Shown: positions 15,380 through 24,770, numbered from the stretch's first letter. The stretch is 64,000 nt of DNA from Brevibacillus sp. DP1.3A (GCF_013284245.2 NZ_CP085876.1:6361001-6425000), one strand, 5' to 3'. The notes: a model not told the origin generated them from the letters alone. Numbers and translations: made by a program.

Positions 15380-16756
15380 CTACTTGTTTGATTGCTCGTC
15401 CAGTGGTACGGCCTTGCTAACTCCTAGTGCAAAAAAGCTGATGACCACAATCGCCAAGAAGACAATCCCGGCAATTAGGGAAACACGTGTGTCATCATTG
15501 ATCCACATACCGATGAGTACCATGATGAGAAAAGCAATGGTCAAATAGTTGCTCACTGGGGCAAAAGGCATTTTGAATGGATGGTTGTCCATCTCAGCAC
15601 CTTTTGCTTTTCGGAAACTGATTTGACTGATCAAAATGACAAACCACGGTACCATACCAGGCAACACACTCGCACTGTACACATACACGAAGAGATTTTC
15701 TGGGGCGATATAGCTTAAGATAACGCCAATACCCAGACCGATCAGCACACCAATCGTACCTAACAACGGCACACCATTCGAAGACAGCTTCGTAAAAACT
15801 TTCGGCGCTTGGCCATTAACGCCTAAGGTATACAGCATACGCCCTGCACTATAAATCCCACTATTACAGCCAGACATAGCAGCAGTGATCACAACAAAGT
15901 TAATGATACCTGCAGCTGCGGTAATACCAATCTTCGCAAAAGTAGCAACGAACGGACTGCCGATTGCCTGCAATTGATCCCAAGGGTAAACGGTTACAAT
16001 AACAAAGATCGCACCGATATAGAAAATCAAAATACGCCAGATAATGCTTTGGATCGCACTCGTTAATGTTTTTTTCGGGTCTTTTGCTTCCCCTGCGGTA
16101 ATCCCGATGAGCTCGACACCTTGATACGCCCCAATCACCAAGGAAAGGGCAAAGAAAAAGCCTGTCCAACCGCCCGTAAAGAATCCGCCATTCTCCCACA
16201 GATTCGATAATCCGATTGCGTTTCCACCATTTCCAATGCCAAAGAAAATCAATCCAAACCCTGCAATAATCATCAAAACGATCGTTACAATCTTGATCAT
16301 GGCAAACCAAAACTCAAATTCACCAAATGATTTTACCGAGACCAAGTTTGCTGCACCGAGAATCACCATGGCAATAATGCCTGGAATCCAAGGCGGTAAA
16401 TCCGGAAACCAATACTGCATATACTGTCCGACGGCGATGATCTCTGCCATCCCGACAATGACCCACTGGAACCAGTTACTCCAAGCCGTCATATATCCTG
16501 CTAACGGGTGGATATACTTATGCCCAAAGGTCGCGAATGAACCCGTACTCGGTTCCATATACAACATTTCACCCATTGCACGCATGATGAAAAAAATAAA
16601 AATTCCTACAATTGCATAAGCTAGCATGACAGATGGTCCTGTCCATTTAATCGTGCTGGCAGACCCCATAAATAGCCCAACACCGATCGTACCGCCCAGA
16701 GCAATCATCTGAATATGACGGGCTTCCAGGCCTCTCTTCAGTTCTTTGTTTTCCAC
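15380..16756 (-). CDS. Amino acid permease (APC superfamily, AAT family)
   Basis: A 458-residue protein with 12 predicted membrane helices. The N-terminus LKRGLEARHIQMIALGGTIGVGLFMG is the conserved first-helix motif of amino acid permeases, followed by EMLYMEPSTGSFATFGHKYI and the 'consensus amphipathic' region EAKDPKKTLTSAIQSIIWRI. It imports an amino acid with protons; the closest type by motif is the proline/GABA/histidine group of Bacillota, but the substrate cannot be read from sequence. It is monocistronic with its own promoter and terminator. A GABA catabolic operon lies 42 kb away in this window, which is no strong evidence for GABA as substrate. Confidence 0.9.
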   Translation of the reverse strand: MENKELKRGLEARHIQMIALGGTIGVGLFMGSASTIKWTGPSVMLAYAIVGIFIFFIMRAMGEMLYMEPSTGSFATFGHKYIHPLAGYMTAWSNWFQWVIVGMAEIIAVGQYMQYWFPDLPPWIPGIIAMVILGAANLVSVKSFGEFEFWFAMIKIVTIVLMIIAGFGLIFFGIGNGGNAIGLSNLWENGGFFTGGWTGFFFALSLVIGAYQGVELIGITAGEAKDPKKTLTSAIQSIIWRILIFYIGAIFVIVTVYPWDQLQAIGSPFVATFAKIGITAAAGIINFVVITAAMSGCNSGIYSAGRMLYTLGVNGQAPKVFTKLSSNGVPLLGTIGVLIGLGIGVILSYIAPENLFVYVYSASVLPGMVPWFVILISQISFRKAKGAEMDNHPFKMPFAPVSNYLTIAFLIMVLIGMWINDDTRVSLIAGIVFLAIVVISFFALGVSKAVPLDEQSNK

Positions 16757-17018
16757 GTAAGCTTCTTCTTCCTCTCTGCTGTTGGCGGTATTTTAGGAAA
16801 GCCATCATAAAAAGCATTCCTAATCGTTAGTAAGATTATTCCTTTTTCTTGCGTTGTGCTTCACTTCCGAATTGTTTGTTTATTTGTAAAATAAATTTCA
16901 CTAACGTTAATTATTATATTCACTTTATAAACAATTTGTAAATCGATATGTTCAAGAAAAATATAACCAAATATATATTACTGAAAAAACATTTTCTTCT
17001 AAACTAGGTTACATGATA
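16757..17018. other. AT-rich intergenic region upstream of the permease
   Basis: No gene is seen. It contains the permease promoter at 16913-16942 and about 150 bases of untranslated leader with no clear riboswitch fold that I can recognise. Confidence 0.5.
16913..16942 (-). promoter_or_regulatory. Promoter of the amino acid permease gene
   Basis: On the minus strand, TTTACA (16942-16937) and TATAAT (16918-16913) are 18 bases apart. The transcript would have a ~150-base leader. Confidence 0.6.
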
Positions 17019-17068
17019 GAAAAGCACAACAATCGCCGAGATCTCCCTCGATCAGTTGTTGTGCTTTT
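17019..17068 (-). terminator. Terminator after the esterase gene
   Basis: AAAAGCACAACAA and TTGTTGTGCTTTT pair over 13 bp with further pairing (TCG/CGA) inside the loop. It closes the minus-strand MFS/LLM/esterase operon. Confidence 0.85.
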
Positions 17069-17079
17069 TGTCTCATTGA

Positions 17080-18021
17080 TTATTTAGGATTAAGCGCTCT
17101 TGCCATCGCATCTACATAGCTTTGGCCGGCACGCTGGCTCACTTCCGCTTCGGGGACAAACACTTCAAAACAGTGGTAGCATCCGGGATACAGATGAAAT
17201 TCTACGTCTACCCCTGCTTGTGCAAGCCGCGTCACATATTCGATCGTCTCATCTCGGAACAAATCGAGCTGTCCTACGCACGTATAAGTCGGTGGCAGCC
17301 CCGCCAAGTTTTCTGCTCTCGATGGCACCGCATATGCGGATAGCTGACTGTCGTCGGCACCTTCGCCCAGGTACATACTCCACGCAGCCAAATTGTTTGT
17401 TCGGTTCCAGGTTGCATTTTCAGCCTCAATTTCATAGCTCGACGCTGTACGATTACGGTTGTCGATCATTGGATACAACGGCATTTGGAAAATAAGGGAT
17501 GGTCCACCTTTGTCGCGAGCCATTAAGGCAAGTGCTGCGGTCAGCCCCCCTCCCCCGCTTGCACCAGCAATCGCAACCCGATCCAAATCGATGCCGAGTG
17601 ACTCAGCTTCGTCTGTCATCCACGTTAAACCGGCGTAACAATCATGGATGGCAGCTGGATAGGGGTGTTCGGGAGCCAGACGATAATCGACCGATACGAC
17701 GACACAATTAGCCGCTTGTACGAAGCGTTCGCATAGAGCGTCATCCATATCAGGGTGCCCCATCACATAGCCTCCTCCATGAATCCACAGCATGGCCGGA
17801 AGCTTACTACCTGTTCGCTGGACGGGCTCGTATATTTTAGCTAGCATCTCTCCTGCTGCGCCCGGAATCATTCGACTTGTGGTACGTACGTGCTCTGACT
17901 TCACAATAGGCGGATTTCTCAGCATGGCCCTGCTCGACTCCAAATTTTCTTCGAGTTGAAAACCAGGGAATTGCGCTAATGTTTGCCTTAATTCCGGCAG
18001 TACTCGACGATGAAAATCCAC
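17080..18021 (-). CDS. Alpha/beta-hydrolase of the HSL (bacterial esterase/lipase) family
   Basis: 313 residues from GTG 18021, which has GGAGG seven bases upstream; an upstream in-frame TTG at 18042 would overlap the preceding gene. The oxyanion motif HGGGYVMGHPD is near residue 85, the nucleophile elbow is GASGGGGLTAALAL (the usual GDSAGG, with changes but the Ser kept), and the Asp and His are in GQLDLFRDE and YPGCYHCFE. It would hydrolyse short-chain esters. It is the third gene of an operon with an LLM oxidoreductase and an MFS exporter under a TetR regulator, so it may detoxify an ester compound. Confidence 0.88.
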   Translation of the reverse strand: MDFHRRVLPELRQTLAQFPGFQLEENLESSRAMLRNPPIVKSEHVRTTSRMIPGAAGEMLAKIYEPVQRTGSKLPAMLWIHGGGYVMGHPDMDDALCERFVQAANCVVVSVDYRLAPEHPYPAAIHDCYAGLTWMTDEAESLGIDLDRVAIAGASGGGGLTAALALMARDKGGPSLIFQMPLYPMIDNRNRTASSYEIEAENATWNRTNNLAAWSMYLGEGADDSQLSAYAVPSRAENLAGLPPTYTCVGQLDLFRDETIEYVTRLAQAGVDVEFHLYPGCYHCFEVFVPEAEVSQRAGQSYVDAMARALNPK

Positions 18022-18034
18022 GTGAATCCCTCCA

Positions 18035-19105
18035 TTAAGCAAATGTTGATTCTTGCTGTGACTCTGCTTCCCACTTGGTTATTTCCTCTCGCACCCGAGG
18101 CGCTACCTCTGTTCCTAGCAGCTCAATGGCTCTCATTACCTGATCATGCGGCATTGTCGATATCGGCACATACATCATGAAGCGTGTCATGCCTACTGTT
18201 TTGCGAAGGTGGATGATCTTTTGGGCCACCGTCTCTGGATCACCCACATACAATGCCCCTTCGAAGCTGCGTGCGGCATCGAAGCTAGCACGGTTATAAT
18301 ACGCCCAGCCCCGCTCCCTTCCGATTTTGTTCATTCCTGCTTGTGTAGAAGGAAAAAATGTATCTGCCGCCAGTTCCGTATCTTCTGCAACAAATCCAAG
18401 TGAATGAGACCCAACCGTTAATCGCGATACGTCATGACCAGCGTGCATGGCCACCTTCTTGTAAAGCTGCACAAGTGGTGCAAACTGCCGCGGACTTCCA
18501 CCAATGATCGCTAGCATTAATGGCAATCCCAGCAGACCTGCACGAACAACAGATTCCTGATTGCCTCCGCTACCAATCCATATGGGTAAAGGATTCTGAA
18601 CAGGCCGTGGATACACGCCCAAATTATGAATAGCTGGCCGATGACCGCCCCTCCAGGTTACTTTTTCGGACGCCTGTATTTTCAGGAGCAGTTCCAAATG
18701 TTCTTCAAACAGCTCTTCATAGTCATTCAAGTCATAGCCGAACAGGGGAAACGACTCGATAAAGGAACCGCGTCCCGCCATAATCTCTGCCCGTCCATTC
18801 GAAATGCCATCCAGTGTCGCAAAATCTTGAAAAACACGCACTGGATCAGCCGACGAAAGCACTGTCACTGCACTCGTCAGCCGAATCCTTTTTGTCAGTG
18901 ACGCTGCCGCAGACAGCACCATTGCTGGAGAAGAAGCTGCATAATCCTTGCGATGATGTTCACCTATGCCAAATACATCAAGCCCAACCTGATCAGCGAG
19001 GACGATTTCCTCGACAACTTCACGCAATCGCTGTGCGTGGCTTATCACTTCACCTGTCTGAACATCCGGCGTCGTTTCCACAAACGACGTAATACCAATC
19101 TCCAC
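18035..19105 (-). CDS. LLM-class flavin-dependent oxidoreductase
   Basis: 356 residues from GTG 19105 (AAAGGAG nine bases upstream; an earlier in-frame start at 19126 overlaps this site). Luciferase-like TIM barrel: MEIGITSFVETTPD, LDVFGIGEHHRKDYAASSPAMVL (~50), ISNGRAEIMAGRGSF (~105), PIWIGSGG (~170) and YVGDPETVAQKI (~285). These enzymes use FMN (or F420) to oxidise organic substrates. No F420 genes are here, so FMN is likelier. It sits between the MFS gene and the esterase with 14 bases to the latter, in a TetR-controlled operon. Confidence 0.9.
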   Translation of the reverse strand: MEIGITSFVETTPDVQTGEVISHAQRLREVVEEIVLADQVGLDVFGIGEHHRKDYAASSPAMVLSAAASLTKRIRLTSAVTVLSSADPVRVFQDFATLDGISNGRAEIMAGRGSFIESFPLFGYDLNDYEELFEEHLELLLKIQASEKVTWRGGHRPAIHNLGVYPRPVQNPLPIWIGSGGNQESVVRAGLLGLPLMLAIIGGSPRQFAPLVQLYKKVAMHAGHDVSRLTVGSHSLGFVAEDTELAADTFFPSTQAGMNKIGRERGWAYYNRASFDAARSFEGALYVGDPETVAQKIIHLRKTVGMTRFMMYVPISTMPHDQVMRAIELLGTEVAPRVREEITKWEAESQQESTFA

Positions 19106-19147
19106 AGACCATCTCTCCTTTTGCAAAAATGTATATCAGTCAACAGC

Positions 19148-20371
19148 TCATGAAACGCGTCTGGTCACTGCCCAATACACCAGAGCCAAAGCACTGACAG
19201 AGGCTCCGAGCAAGCATACTCCCTCCCAACCAAAATGCGCATATGTATAGGTCGAGGCAATGGAGCCAGTAGAAGAGCCGATCGAATAGAAAACCATATA
19301 CCCCGCCGTGAGCCGACTCCGCGCCTCTGCACCCAGGGTGAAGATCATACTTTGATTCGTAACATGCACGGCCTGTACCGCCAAATCAAGCAAAACTATA
19401 CCTATCGCCAAGGCAAATAAGGACTGTTCTGTATAGCTGATTAACAACCAGGATAGTAACAATAGGCTCAAAGCAAAGCCCGTCGTTCTCTGTCCATAGC
19501 CTCGATCTGCAAGCTTCCCTGCCCTTGCTGCTGCTAACGCTCCGGCAACTCCTGCGAGGCCAAACGCCCCGATCGCCGTATGCGACAGAGATAATGGTGG
19601 CGCACTCAGAGGCAGTACCAATGGCGTCCACAAAATACTAAAAGCAGCAAAAATCAGCATAGCCAGAACAGAGCGAATACGTAATAGCCTTTCTTGTGCG
19701 AACAACATCAGTACCGACCTAAGCAACTGGAGATAGGATAGCGACTTTACCTCCCGCTCCCTATTTGGCAATACCCGAAATAATACGCAAACCATTACCA
19801 ATAGAAATGCAGCAGAGACTAGATATACAGAACGCCACCCCGCAAGATCTGTTAATATCCCCGCAATGGTTCGCGCTAGAAGTATGCCAATGACGATTCC
19901 GCTTGTAACTACTCCAACTACTCGCCCTCGCTCAGCAGGGTCAGCCATTGTCGCCGCGAATGCAACGATCGTCTGCGTCACAACGGCAAGTAATCCTATT
20001 GCAGCTATACCTGTGAATAGTACCGTGCTGGTGGAGGCAGTCCCTACGATAACCAGCGCTACCACAGATAAAAACATCTGACCGATAATCAGGCGGCGCT
20101 GGTTCAATAAATCGCCAAGCGGCACAAGCAATAACAGTCCTACTGCATAAAAGATTTGGGTAAGGGTAATGAGAATCCCAATGATGGAATAATCAATCCC
20201 GAACTCAATCGACAAATGATCAAGTAGTGGTTGCGCGAAGTAAATATTCGCAACTGACATCCCGCAAGCAACCGCGAACAATAGTGTTACATAGCGAGGC
20301 ATGGGAGAGCCTTGCACTGAATCCGCCTTCCTATCGGCTTTAGCCGTTACTTTTTCAATAACTTCCTCCAT
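19148..20371 (-). CDS. MFS transporter (probable drug/metabolite exporter)
   Basis: A 407-residue protein with 12 membrane segments. After a ~25-residue polar N-terminus comes YVTLLFAVACGMSVANIYFAQPLLDHLS, typical of the YnfM/YgaY-like MFS branch, with GDLLNQRRLIIGQ as the loop 2-3 motif and GVVTSGIVIGILLARTIAG as motif C of antiporters. The first gene of the operon, it has a strong promoter (TTGACA-18-TATATT) whose transcript start is followed by a TetR operator. A de-repressible export system that works with the two downstream enzymes is likely. Confidence 0.9.
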   Translation of the reverse strand: MEEVIEKVTAKADRKADSVQGSPMPRYVTLLFAVACGMSVANIYFAQPLLDHLSIEFGIDYSIIGILITLTQIFYAVGLLLLVPLGDLLNQRRLIIGQMFLSVVALVIVGTASTSTVLFTGIAAIGLLAVVTQTIVAFAATMADPAERGRVVGVVTSGIVIGILLARTIAGILTDLAGWRSVYLVSAAFLLVMVCVLFRVLPNREREVKSLSYLQLLRSVLMLFAQERLLRIRSVLAMLIFAAFSILWTPLVLPLSAPPLSLSHTAIGAFGLAGVAGALAAARAGKLADRGYGQRTTGFALSLLLLSWLLISYTEQSLFALAIGIVLLDLAVQAVHVTNQSMIFTLGAEARSRLTAGYMVFYSIGSSTGSIASTYTYAHFGWEGVCLLGASVSALALVYWAVTRRVS

Positions 20372-20419
20372 CTGACTTCACCTTAACTCCTTTCATTTTT
20401 TCGTTTAGAACAAAATAAC

Positions 20420-20433
20420 ATACCGATCAGTAC
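20420..20433. promoter_or_regulatory. TetR operator 1 (MFS side)
   Basis: ATACCGATCAGTAC, an imperfect palindrome centred on GATC. It lies at about +10 to +23 of the minus-strand transcript. The same pattern recurs at 20551-20564. Confidence 0.65.
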
Positions 20434-20449
20434 GTTATTGTGCCCAGTA

Positions 20450-20479
20450 AATATATCCCACTATTTCTTTTTCTGTCAA
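20450..20479 (-). promoter_or_regulatory. Promoter of the MFS/LLM/esterase operon
   Basis: On the minus strand, TTGACA (20479-20474) and TATATT (20455-20450) are 18 bases apart. Both are close to the sigma-A consensus. Confidence 0.75.
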
Positions 20480-20516
20480 CAGCATTCTTTTGACACTAGG
20501 ATATACCGTCGATAAA

Positions 20517-20545
20517 TTGACAAAACAGATAAAAAACAATAAAAT
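20517..20545 (+). promoter_or_regulatory. Promoter of the tetR gene
   Basis: TTGACA (20517-20522) and TAAAAT (20540-20545) are 17 bases apart. The second operator copy begins six bases after the -10. Confidence 0.7.
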
Positions 20546-20550
20546 ATAAA

Positions 20551-20564
20551 ATACCATTCAGTAC
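20551..20564. promoter_or_regulatory. TetR operator 2 (tetR side)
   Basis: ATACCATTCAGTAC matches 12 of 14 positions of operator 1. It covers the expected start site of tetR, which fits autorepression. Confidence 0.65.
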
Positions 20565-20622
20565 AAAATCTCTATTGACCGTTACATAGATTCGAATACT
20601 TGAGTAATGAGAGGAACTCTTT

Positions 20623-21204
20623 ATGGCAAGAACACGCGAATTTGACGAAGAAAAAGTACTAGATGCAGCTATGCAGCTCTTTTGGGAGAAGGGGTATGAA
20701 GCTACCTCATTAAGTGATTTAACTTCCCGAATGGGTATCCAGCGCCCCAGTATTTACTCGACCTTTGGGGACAAAAAAGAATTGTTCGAAGCCGCACTAC
20801 GCAGATACACGATGTCTCGTGCTTCCGAGATACGAACGAAGCTTCAAAACCAGCCATCCGTAAAAGCGGCATTTCGCCTTTTTTTTAAAGAGGTGGCCGA
20901 TGAGGAATATACGGAAGGTCTCAGCCGAGGATGCTTTTGCATTAATACCATGGTCGAGCTAGCCCCTCATGATGAGAAATTTGAGATTTTGACAAGGGAA
21001 CACCAAATGTACCTCTCAGTCATCTTTCAAGAAACGATCGAGCGAGGTATCCAATCAGGTGAACTCGATTCGAGTATAGACGCGAAAGCTACCGCACAAG
21101 CGCTTATCGTATCGTTAATTGGACTGACCGTAATCATGAAATCTCGTCCAACTCGATCATTTGTTGATAATTCGATAGAAGTTACACTTACGTTACTTAG
21201 ATAA
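20623..21204 (+). CDS. TetR/AcrR-family repressor
   Basis: 193 residues. The N-terminal helix-turn-helix domain is complete: EEKVLDAAMQLFWEKGYEAT, then SLSDLTSRMGIQRPSIYSTF and GDKKELFEAALRRY. The C-terminal ligand domain includes the GCFCINTMVELAP segment seen in the YczA/AcuR-like branch. AGAGGA precedes the ATG by eight bases. It diverges from the MFS/LLM/esterase operon with one operator copy downstream of each promoter, so it most likely represses both. The inducer is unknown. Confidence 0.9.
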   Translation: MARTREFDEEKVLDAAMQLFWEKGYEATSLSDLTSRMGIQRPSIYSTFGDKKELFEAALRRYTMSRASEIRTKLQNQPSVKAAFRLFFKEVADEEYTEGLSRGCFCINTMVELAPHDEKFEILTREHQMYLSVIFQETIERGIQSGELDSSIDAKATAQALIVSLIGLTVIMKSRPTRSFVDNSIEVTLTLLR

Positions 21205-21231
21205 CTATATGGATCAACTTGGACAAAAAAA

Positions 21232-21249
21232 GACCAACATATGTTGGTC
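21232..21249. terminator. Bidirectional terminator between tetR and the chemotaxis receptor
   Basis: GACCAACATATGTTGGTC is a perfect 18-base palindrome, with an A run before and a T-rich tract after. It is nearly the same as the terminator at 15351-15370. Confidence 0.85.
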
Positions 21250-21277
21250 CTCTTTCTCTTTATCACTACAACTACTG

Positions 21278-23248
21278 TTAGCGCTCCAATTTAAAACGCT
21301 GCACCAATGACTGCAACTCTTCAGCAATGTTGGCAAGATGCCCTGCCGAAGCCGCCACTTCCTCCATCGAAGCATTCTGTTCTTCACTGGCCGCTGCGAC
21401 TTGGTCGACCTCTTGTGCAGTGGCTTGGCTCATGGCGCTCGATTCACCAAAGGCTACAAGCATCGCTGTATTTGAATGCATCAACCCTTCGCTGACGTGG
21501 GCTACTTGCGCGAGGTGCGCATCAATGTGGTTAATGGCCTCATTCATCTCCGTAAAACGCTGCTCAACCGATTGTGTCAAATCACTTCCCGCTGTAGCAG
21601 AATCCACGCCTTCCTCCGTGCGTCTTACCATGTGAAGGACGCGATTCTGAACCTCGCCGATCAGACTGTCGATCTTTTCAGCAGCAGCACCTGTCTGATC
21701 AGCCAGCTTGCGTACCTCATCAGCGACGACAGCGAACCCGCGGCCTTCTTGCCCGGCACGTGCCGCTTCAATAGCTGCATTCAACGCTAGCAAATTCGTC
21801 TGAGAGGCGATATCTTGGATGAAATTCGTCACCCCGCTAATTTCTCCAGCAACCCGTTTTAACTCCTCCATCTCATCTTTTGAACGAGTGGAATGCTCCA
21901 CGATCATATTCACCTGTTGTCTCGCCGCTCCGAGGGACTCCTCTCCGGTGTTGGCCAGACTGGTGATGACCTGCGACATTTCCGTGCTCTCACGCAGGAT
22001 GCGGATGGCATCATCCAGCTCCTGTTGCGCTTGAGTCGCCGATTGCTTCACGGTATCTATACTCCGATTCATATCGGAAGACATGGACGCTATTTCTTGC
22101 ATGGAAGCAGCCACTTGTTCAATCGTTTGCACATTCTCCTCCGAATTCGCAGACAAATGCTGGGAGGAAGCAGAGATTTGCTCGGAATGATCGGTAATTT
22201 GACGCAGGACATCGGACAACGATTGCGACATCGTATTGAAGTTGGATTGCAGCTGCCCTATCTCATCCGTTCTTCCACTCTCGATAGACCGGACTGTCAA
22301 ATCCCCCTGCGCGATCGAGTCGGTCAGTTGCTTCAATTGTAGGATTGGTCGCACCGTGCGTTTCATGAATATCCAAACGAACAGGGCAATAAGGGCAAGC
22401 AATAGTACGATGAACAAGAACGAAGTCCGCAACAGTGGCCCCGTTTTTTGATTGATTTCACTCCAATCAATCACGGAAACGACATTCAATCCGAGCGAAT
22501 TTTGCTTGTTGAAATGATAATATTCACGAAGCTCGTCATCATCCATTTCGAAAGAACCCTGCTCTTGATCACGCATCACTTGGAAGCGCACGTCTTCAAG
22601 CGGCTTGCCTTGTGGGAATCGCGGATGCGACAGTGTCACGTTATTCTGATCGAACAAGCTGACATATCCCTTTTCCCCGATCTTGTACGTCTTTACCAGC
22701 TCGTTTAAGTGATCGATAGAAACGTCGATTCCCGCTACTCCTGTACCGTCCGAGAGCGTCTTGGCAAACGTAATCACGTAACTTCCGCTCACCGCGTCGA
22801 TATAAGGTGGCGTCACAATGACCTGCCCCTTATGCTGCATCGCTTGCTTGTACCAATCGCGAGTAGTCGGATCAATTTCCTTTTTCGCCGAGTTGTAGTA
22901 TCGATTGTCGTAGTACATGAACGCAGCCAAAACATTGTCGATGTCTTTCTCTATATTGCGGATGCGATCATAGATATACGTATCCGCATTTTGCCCCGGC
23001 GGAACTTGAACATCCGCAAAGCTATCGATCGTAACAGAATAATCCTGGTACGAATTATTGAGTACTTGTGTAATCATCGTGGTAACCGATTCGACTTGGG
23101 ACAACAATTCGCGCTCTAACTGGTTGCGCGCCAGTTGTGTTAAGGTCAAGCTCAGAACGACAGAGGGAACAACAATAAGCAAGACGAGAAAAAATAGGAT
23201 CTGCTTGGATAGCGATGCTTTATAACTAGTAATCATTTTCTTAATCAT
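21278..23248 (-). CDS. Methyl-accepting chemotaxis protein (dCache sensor)
   Basis: 656 residues from ATG 23248 (GGAG nine bases upstream; the 20 codons before it look untranslated). TM1 is ILFFLVLLIVVPSVVLSLTL; a ~250-residue extracellular Cache-type sensor follows (DRIRNIEKDIDNVLAAFMYY, DPTTRDWYKQAM, GVAGIDVSIDHLNELV); TM2 is FLFIVLLLALIALFVWIFM; then HAMP (RTVRPILQLKQLTDSIAQGD). The signalling tip NLLALNAAIEAARAGQEGRGFAVVADEVRKLAD and EQNASMEEVAASA near the C-terminus are intact. It signals ligand binding to CheA/CheW. dCache receptors often bind amino acids or similar small molecules; the ligand here is unknown. It shares a bidirectional terminator with tetR. Confidence 0.94.
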   Translation of the reverse strand: MIKKMITSYKASLSKQILFFLVLLIVVPSVVLSLTLTQLARNQLERELLSQVESVTTMITQVLNNSYQDYSVTIDSFADVQVPPGQNADTYIYDRIRNIEKDIDNVLAAFMYYDNRYYNSAKKEIDPTTRDWYKQAMQHKGQVIVTPPYIDAVSGSYVITFAKTLSDGTGVAGIDVSIDHLNELVKTYKIGEKGYVSLFDQNNVTLSHPRFPQGKPLEDVRFQVMRDQEQGSFEMDDDELREYYHFNKQNSLGLNVVSVIDWSEINQKTGPLLRTSFLFIVLLLALIALFVWIFMKRTVRPILQLKQLTDSIAQGDLTVRSIESGRTDEIGQLQSNFNTMSQSLSDVLRQITDHSEQISASSQHLSANSEENVQTIEQVAASMQEIASMSSDMNRSIDTVKQSATQAQQELDDAIRILRESTEMSQVITSLANTGEESLGAARQQVNMIVEHSTRSKDEMEELKRVAGEISGVTNFIQDIASQTNLLALNAAIEAARAGQEGRGFAVVADEVRKLADQTGAAAEKIDSLIGEVQNRVLHMVRRTEEGVDSATAGSDLTQSVEQRFTEMNEAINHIDAHLAQVAHVSEGLMHSNTAMLVAFGESSAMSQATAQEVDQVAAASEEQNASMEEVAASAGHLANIAEELQSLVQRFKLER

Positions 23249-23558
23249 CTGTGATGACTCCTCTCTAGTGAAGTAGAATAACGAGTTGCAGCCCAAACAA
23301 CGCCTCACCGGTCGTCAGAAGGCGCGTTCCTATTAGGCCAGATTCATACCTATGCCCACCTTTTCCACATGGGCTTTTCTGCAAAGTATATTTTCCCTGT
23401 TAGTATCTATTTGAAACTTCACGGCATTAAATAAGTACCATCGATTGGTCGTTTTCAGAGGAAAATACCGGGAAATCCGGGGAAATGGCTATTCATGTGG
23501 CTGTTAAACAGTTGTTTGAAACTACCTAGTTGTTCACGATACCGTTTCATCCGCACTC
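23249..23558. other. Intergenic region between the divergent chemotaxis receptor and SDR genes
   Basis: No gene or RNA was recognised. It must hold the minus-strand promoter of the chemotaxis gene, but I see no convincing sigma-A or sigma-D match. Confidence 0.4.
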
Positions 23559-23586
23559 GTCACAGCTGCATTTTTCATCATATAAT
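23559..23586 (+). promoter_or_regulatory. Candidate promoter of the SDR gene
   Basis: GTCACA (23559-23564) and a perfect TATAAT (23581-23586) are 16 bases apart, 58 bases upstream of the start. Confidence 0.5.
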
Positions 23587-23644
23587 GAATTATTGATATT
23601 TCAGTAACTCCCTACCTACCAAACATACGGAGCTGGTTAACCCT

Positions 23645-24706
23645 ATGAATATCCTTGTAACCGGAGCAACAGGTTTTCTCGGAAAAAAACTATCCCAAGA
23701 TCTATTAAACGAGGGTCATACCCTTTACTTACTCGCTCGAAATGAAAAAAAGGCAAGCGATTTGTTGCATAGCTTTGCCGAAAAACACCGAGCACGGGTA
23801 CATATTTTACTAGGTGATGTTTCGAAAAAAGGCTTGGGCGTCTCTGAAAATGATCTAGGACAGCTCAACCGAAAAATAGATGCGATGTACCATATTGCCG
23901 CATACCTGTCCTTCGATCCCGCTCAGAAACCACAGACGTACGAGGTAAATGTTGAGGGAACAAAAAATACGTTACAATTCGCAGAAGCCATTGGCTCGCC
24001 CCGCTTTATCTATGTGAGTACGGCTTATACCATCGGCACCGAAACAGAAGGACAAGAAGCGCTGTACAGCCCGGAACGCTCCTTCGTAAACAACTACGAA
24101 GAGACAAAATGCTTGGCAGAACATCTCGTCTTCTGCTACAGCGACAAAATGGAGACCATCATTGTCAGACCGTCGATCATTATCGGTGATTCCAAAACGG
24201 GCGAAGCCGATACCAATTTTGGCTTGTATGGATTATTAAAAGGTCTTCGCGTGCTGAAAAGAAGAGCGTCCCGAGCAGAAGGCTGGGAAAATCAAAAGTA
24301 CCGGATCTTGGTGGATGTCGACGTGAACTCGAACCTCGTTCCGGTTGATTATGTCTCTTCTGTCTTGCTCGCTGCACTTACCCATGGCGAGCATAAGGAA
24401 ATCTATCACGCTACCAATCCTGTTCCCCCTACCCAACAATTGGTGGTCGATTGCATCAAAGAGGTCTTGGATTTTCCGAATCTAGTTCCTGTTCCATTTG
24501 AAACAGACGAGCTGTTATCAGAAGAAGAGAAAACCTTTAATGCATCTATGAGCTTGTTCCATTCATATTGGAAGCGGAGTATCTCTTTCCCGAATGACAA
24601 CACCAAGAAACTGCTGCAAAAAGTGGGTCAAAGCGAATTGCAGATGGATAAAGAGATGTTGATTGGGATTATGAGTGGATTTCAGAAGCAGGCTGTGCTT
24701 ACGTAG
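23645..24706 (+). CDS. Extended SDR-family NAD(P)-dependent oxidoreductase
   Basis: 353 residues. It begins with the Rossmann motif MNILVTGATGFLGKKL; the catalytic residues are in YVSTAYTIGT (Ser/Thr) and NNYEETKCLAEHLVF (YxxxK). The middle matches the 'NAD-binding 4 / thioester reductase-like' branch of extended SDRs, which includes reductases of acyl or carboxylic intermediates. No acyl-carrier or NRPS gene is adjacent, so the substrate is open. It is monocistronic, with its own promoter and terminator. Confidence 0.85.
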   Translation: MNILVTGATGFLGKKLSQDLLNEGHTLYLLARNEKKASDLLHSFAEKHRARVHILLGDVSKKGLGVSENDLGQLNRKIDAMYHIAAYLSFDPAQKPQTYEVNVEGTKNTLQFAEAIGSPRFIYVSTAYTIGTETEGQEALYSPERSFVNNYEETKCLAEHLVFCYSDKMETIIVRPSIIIGDSKTGEADTNFGLYGLLKGLRVLKRRASRAEGWENQKYRILVDVDVNSNLVPVDYVSSVLLAALTHGEHKEIYHATNPVPPTQQLVVDCIKEVLDFPNLVPVPFETDELLSEEEKTFNASMSLFHSYWKRSISFPNDNTKKLLQKVGQSELQMDKEMLIGIMSGFQKQAVLT

Positions 24707-24723
24707 GTAGTTGCAGAATGAAT

Positions 24724-24770
24724 AACCCTGTAACAGCAAGATGAGTTTGCCGTTACAGGGTTTGTTTTTG
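24724..24770 (+). terminator. Terminator after the SDR gene
   Basis: AACCCTGTAAC and GTTACAGGGTT pair over 11 bp, with extra GCAA/TTGC pairing inside, followed by a T-rich run. Confidence 0.88.

Noticed and set aside
15344..21249. Shared GGACCAACA...TGTTGGTCC palindromes as mobile repeats
   Set aside because: Both copies lie directly after gene ends with A/T tracts, which is enough to explain them as terminators; only two copies are seen.
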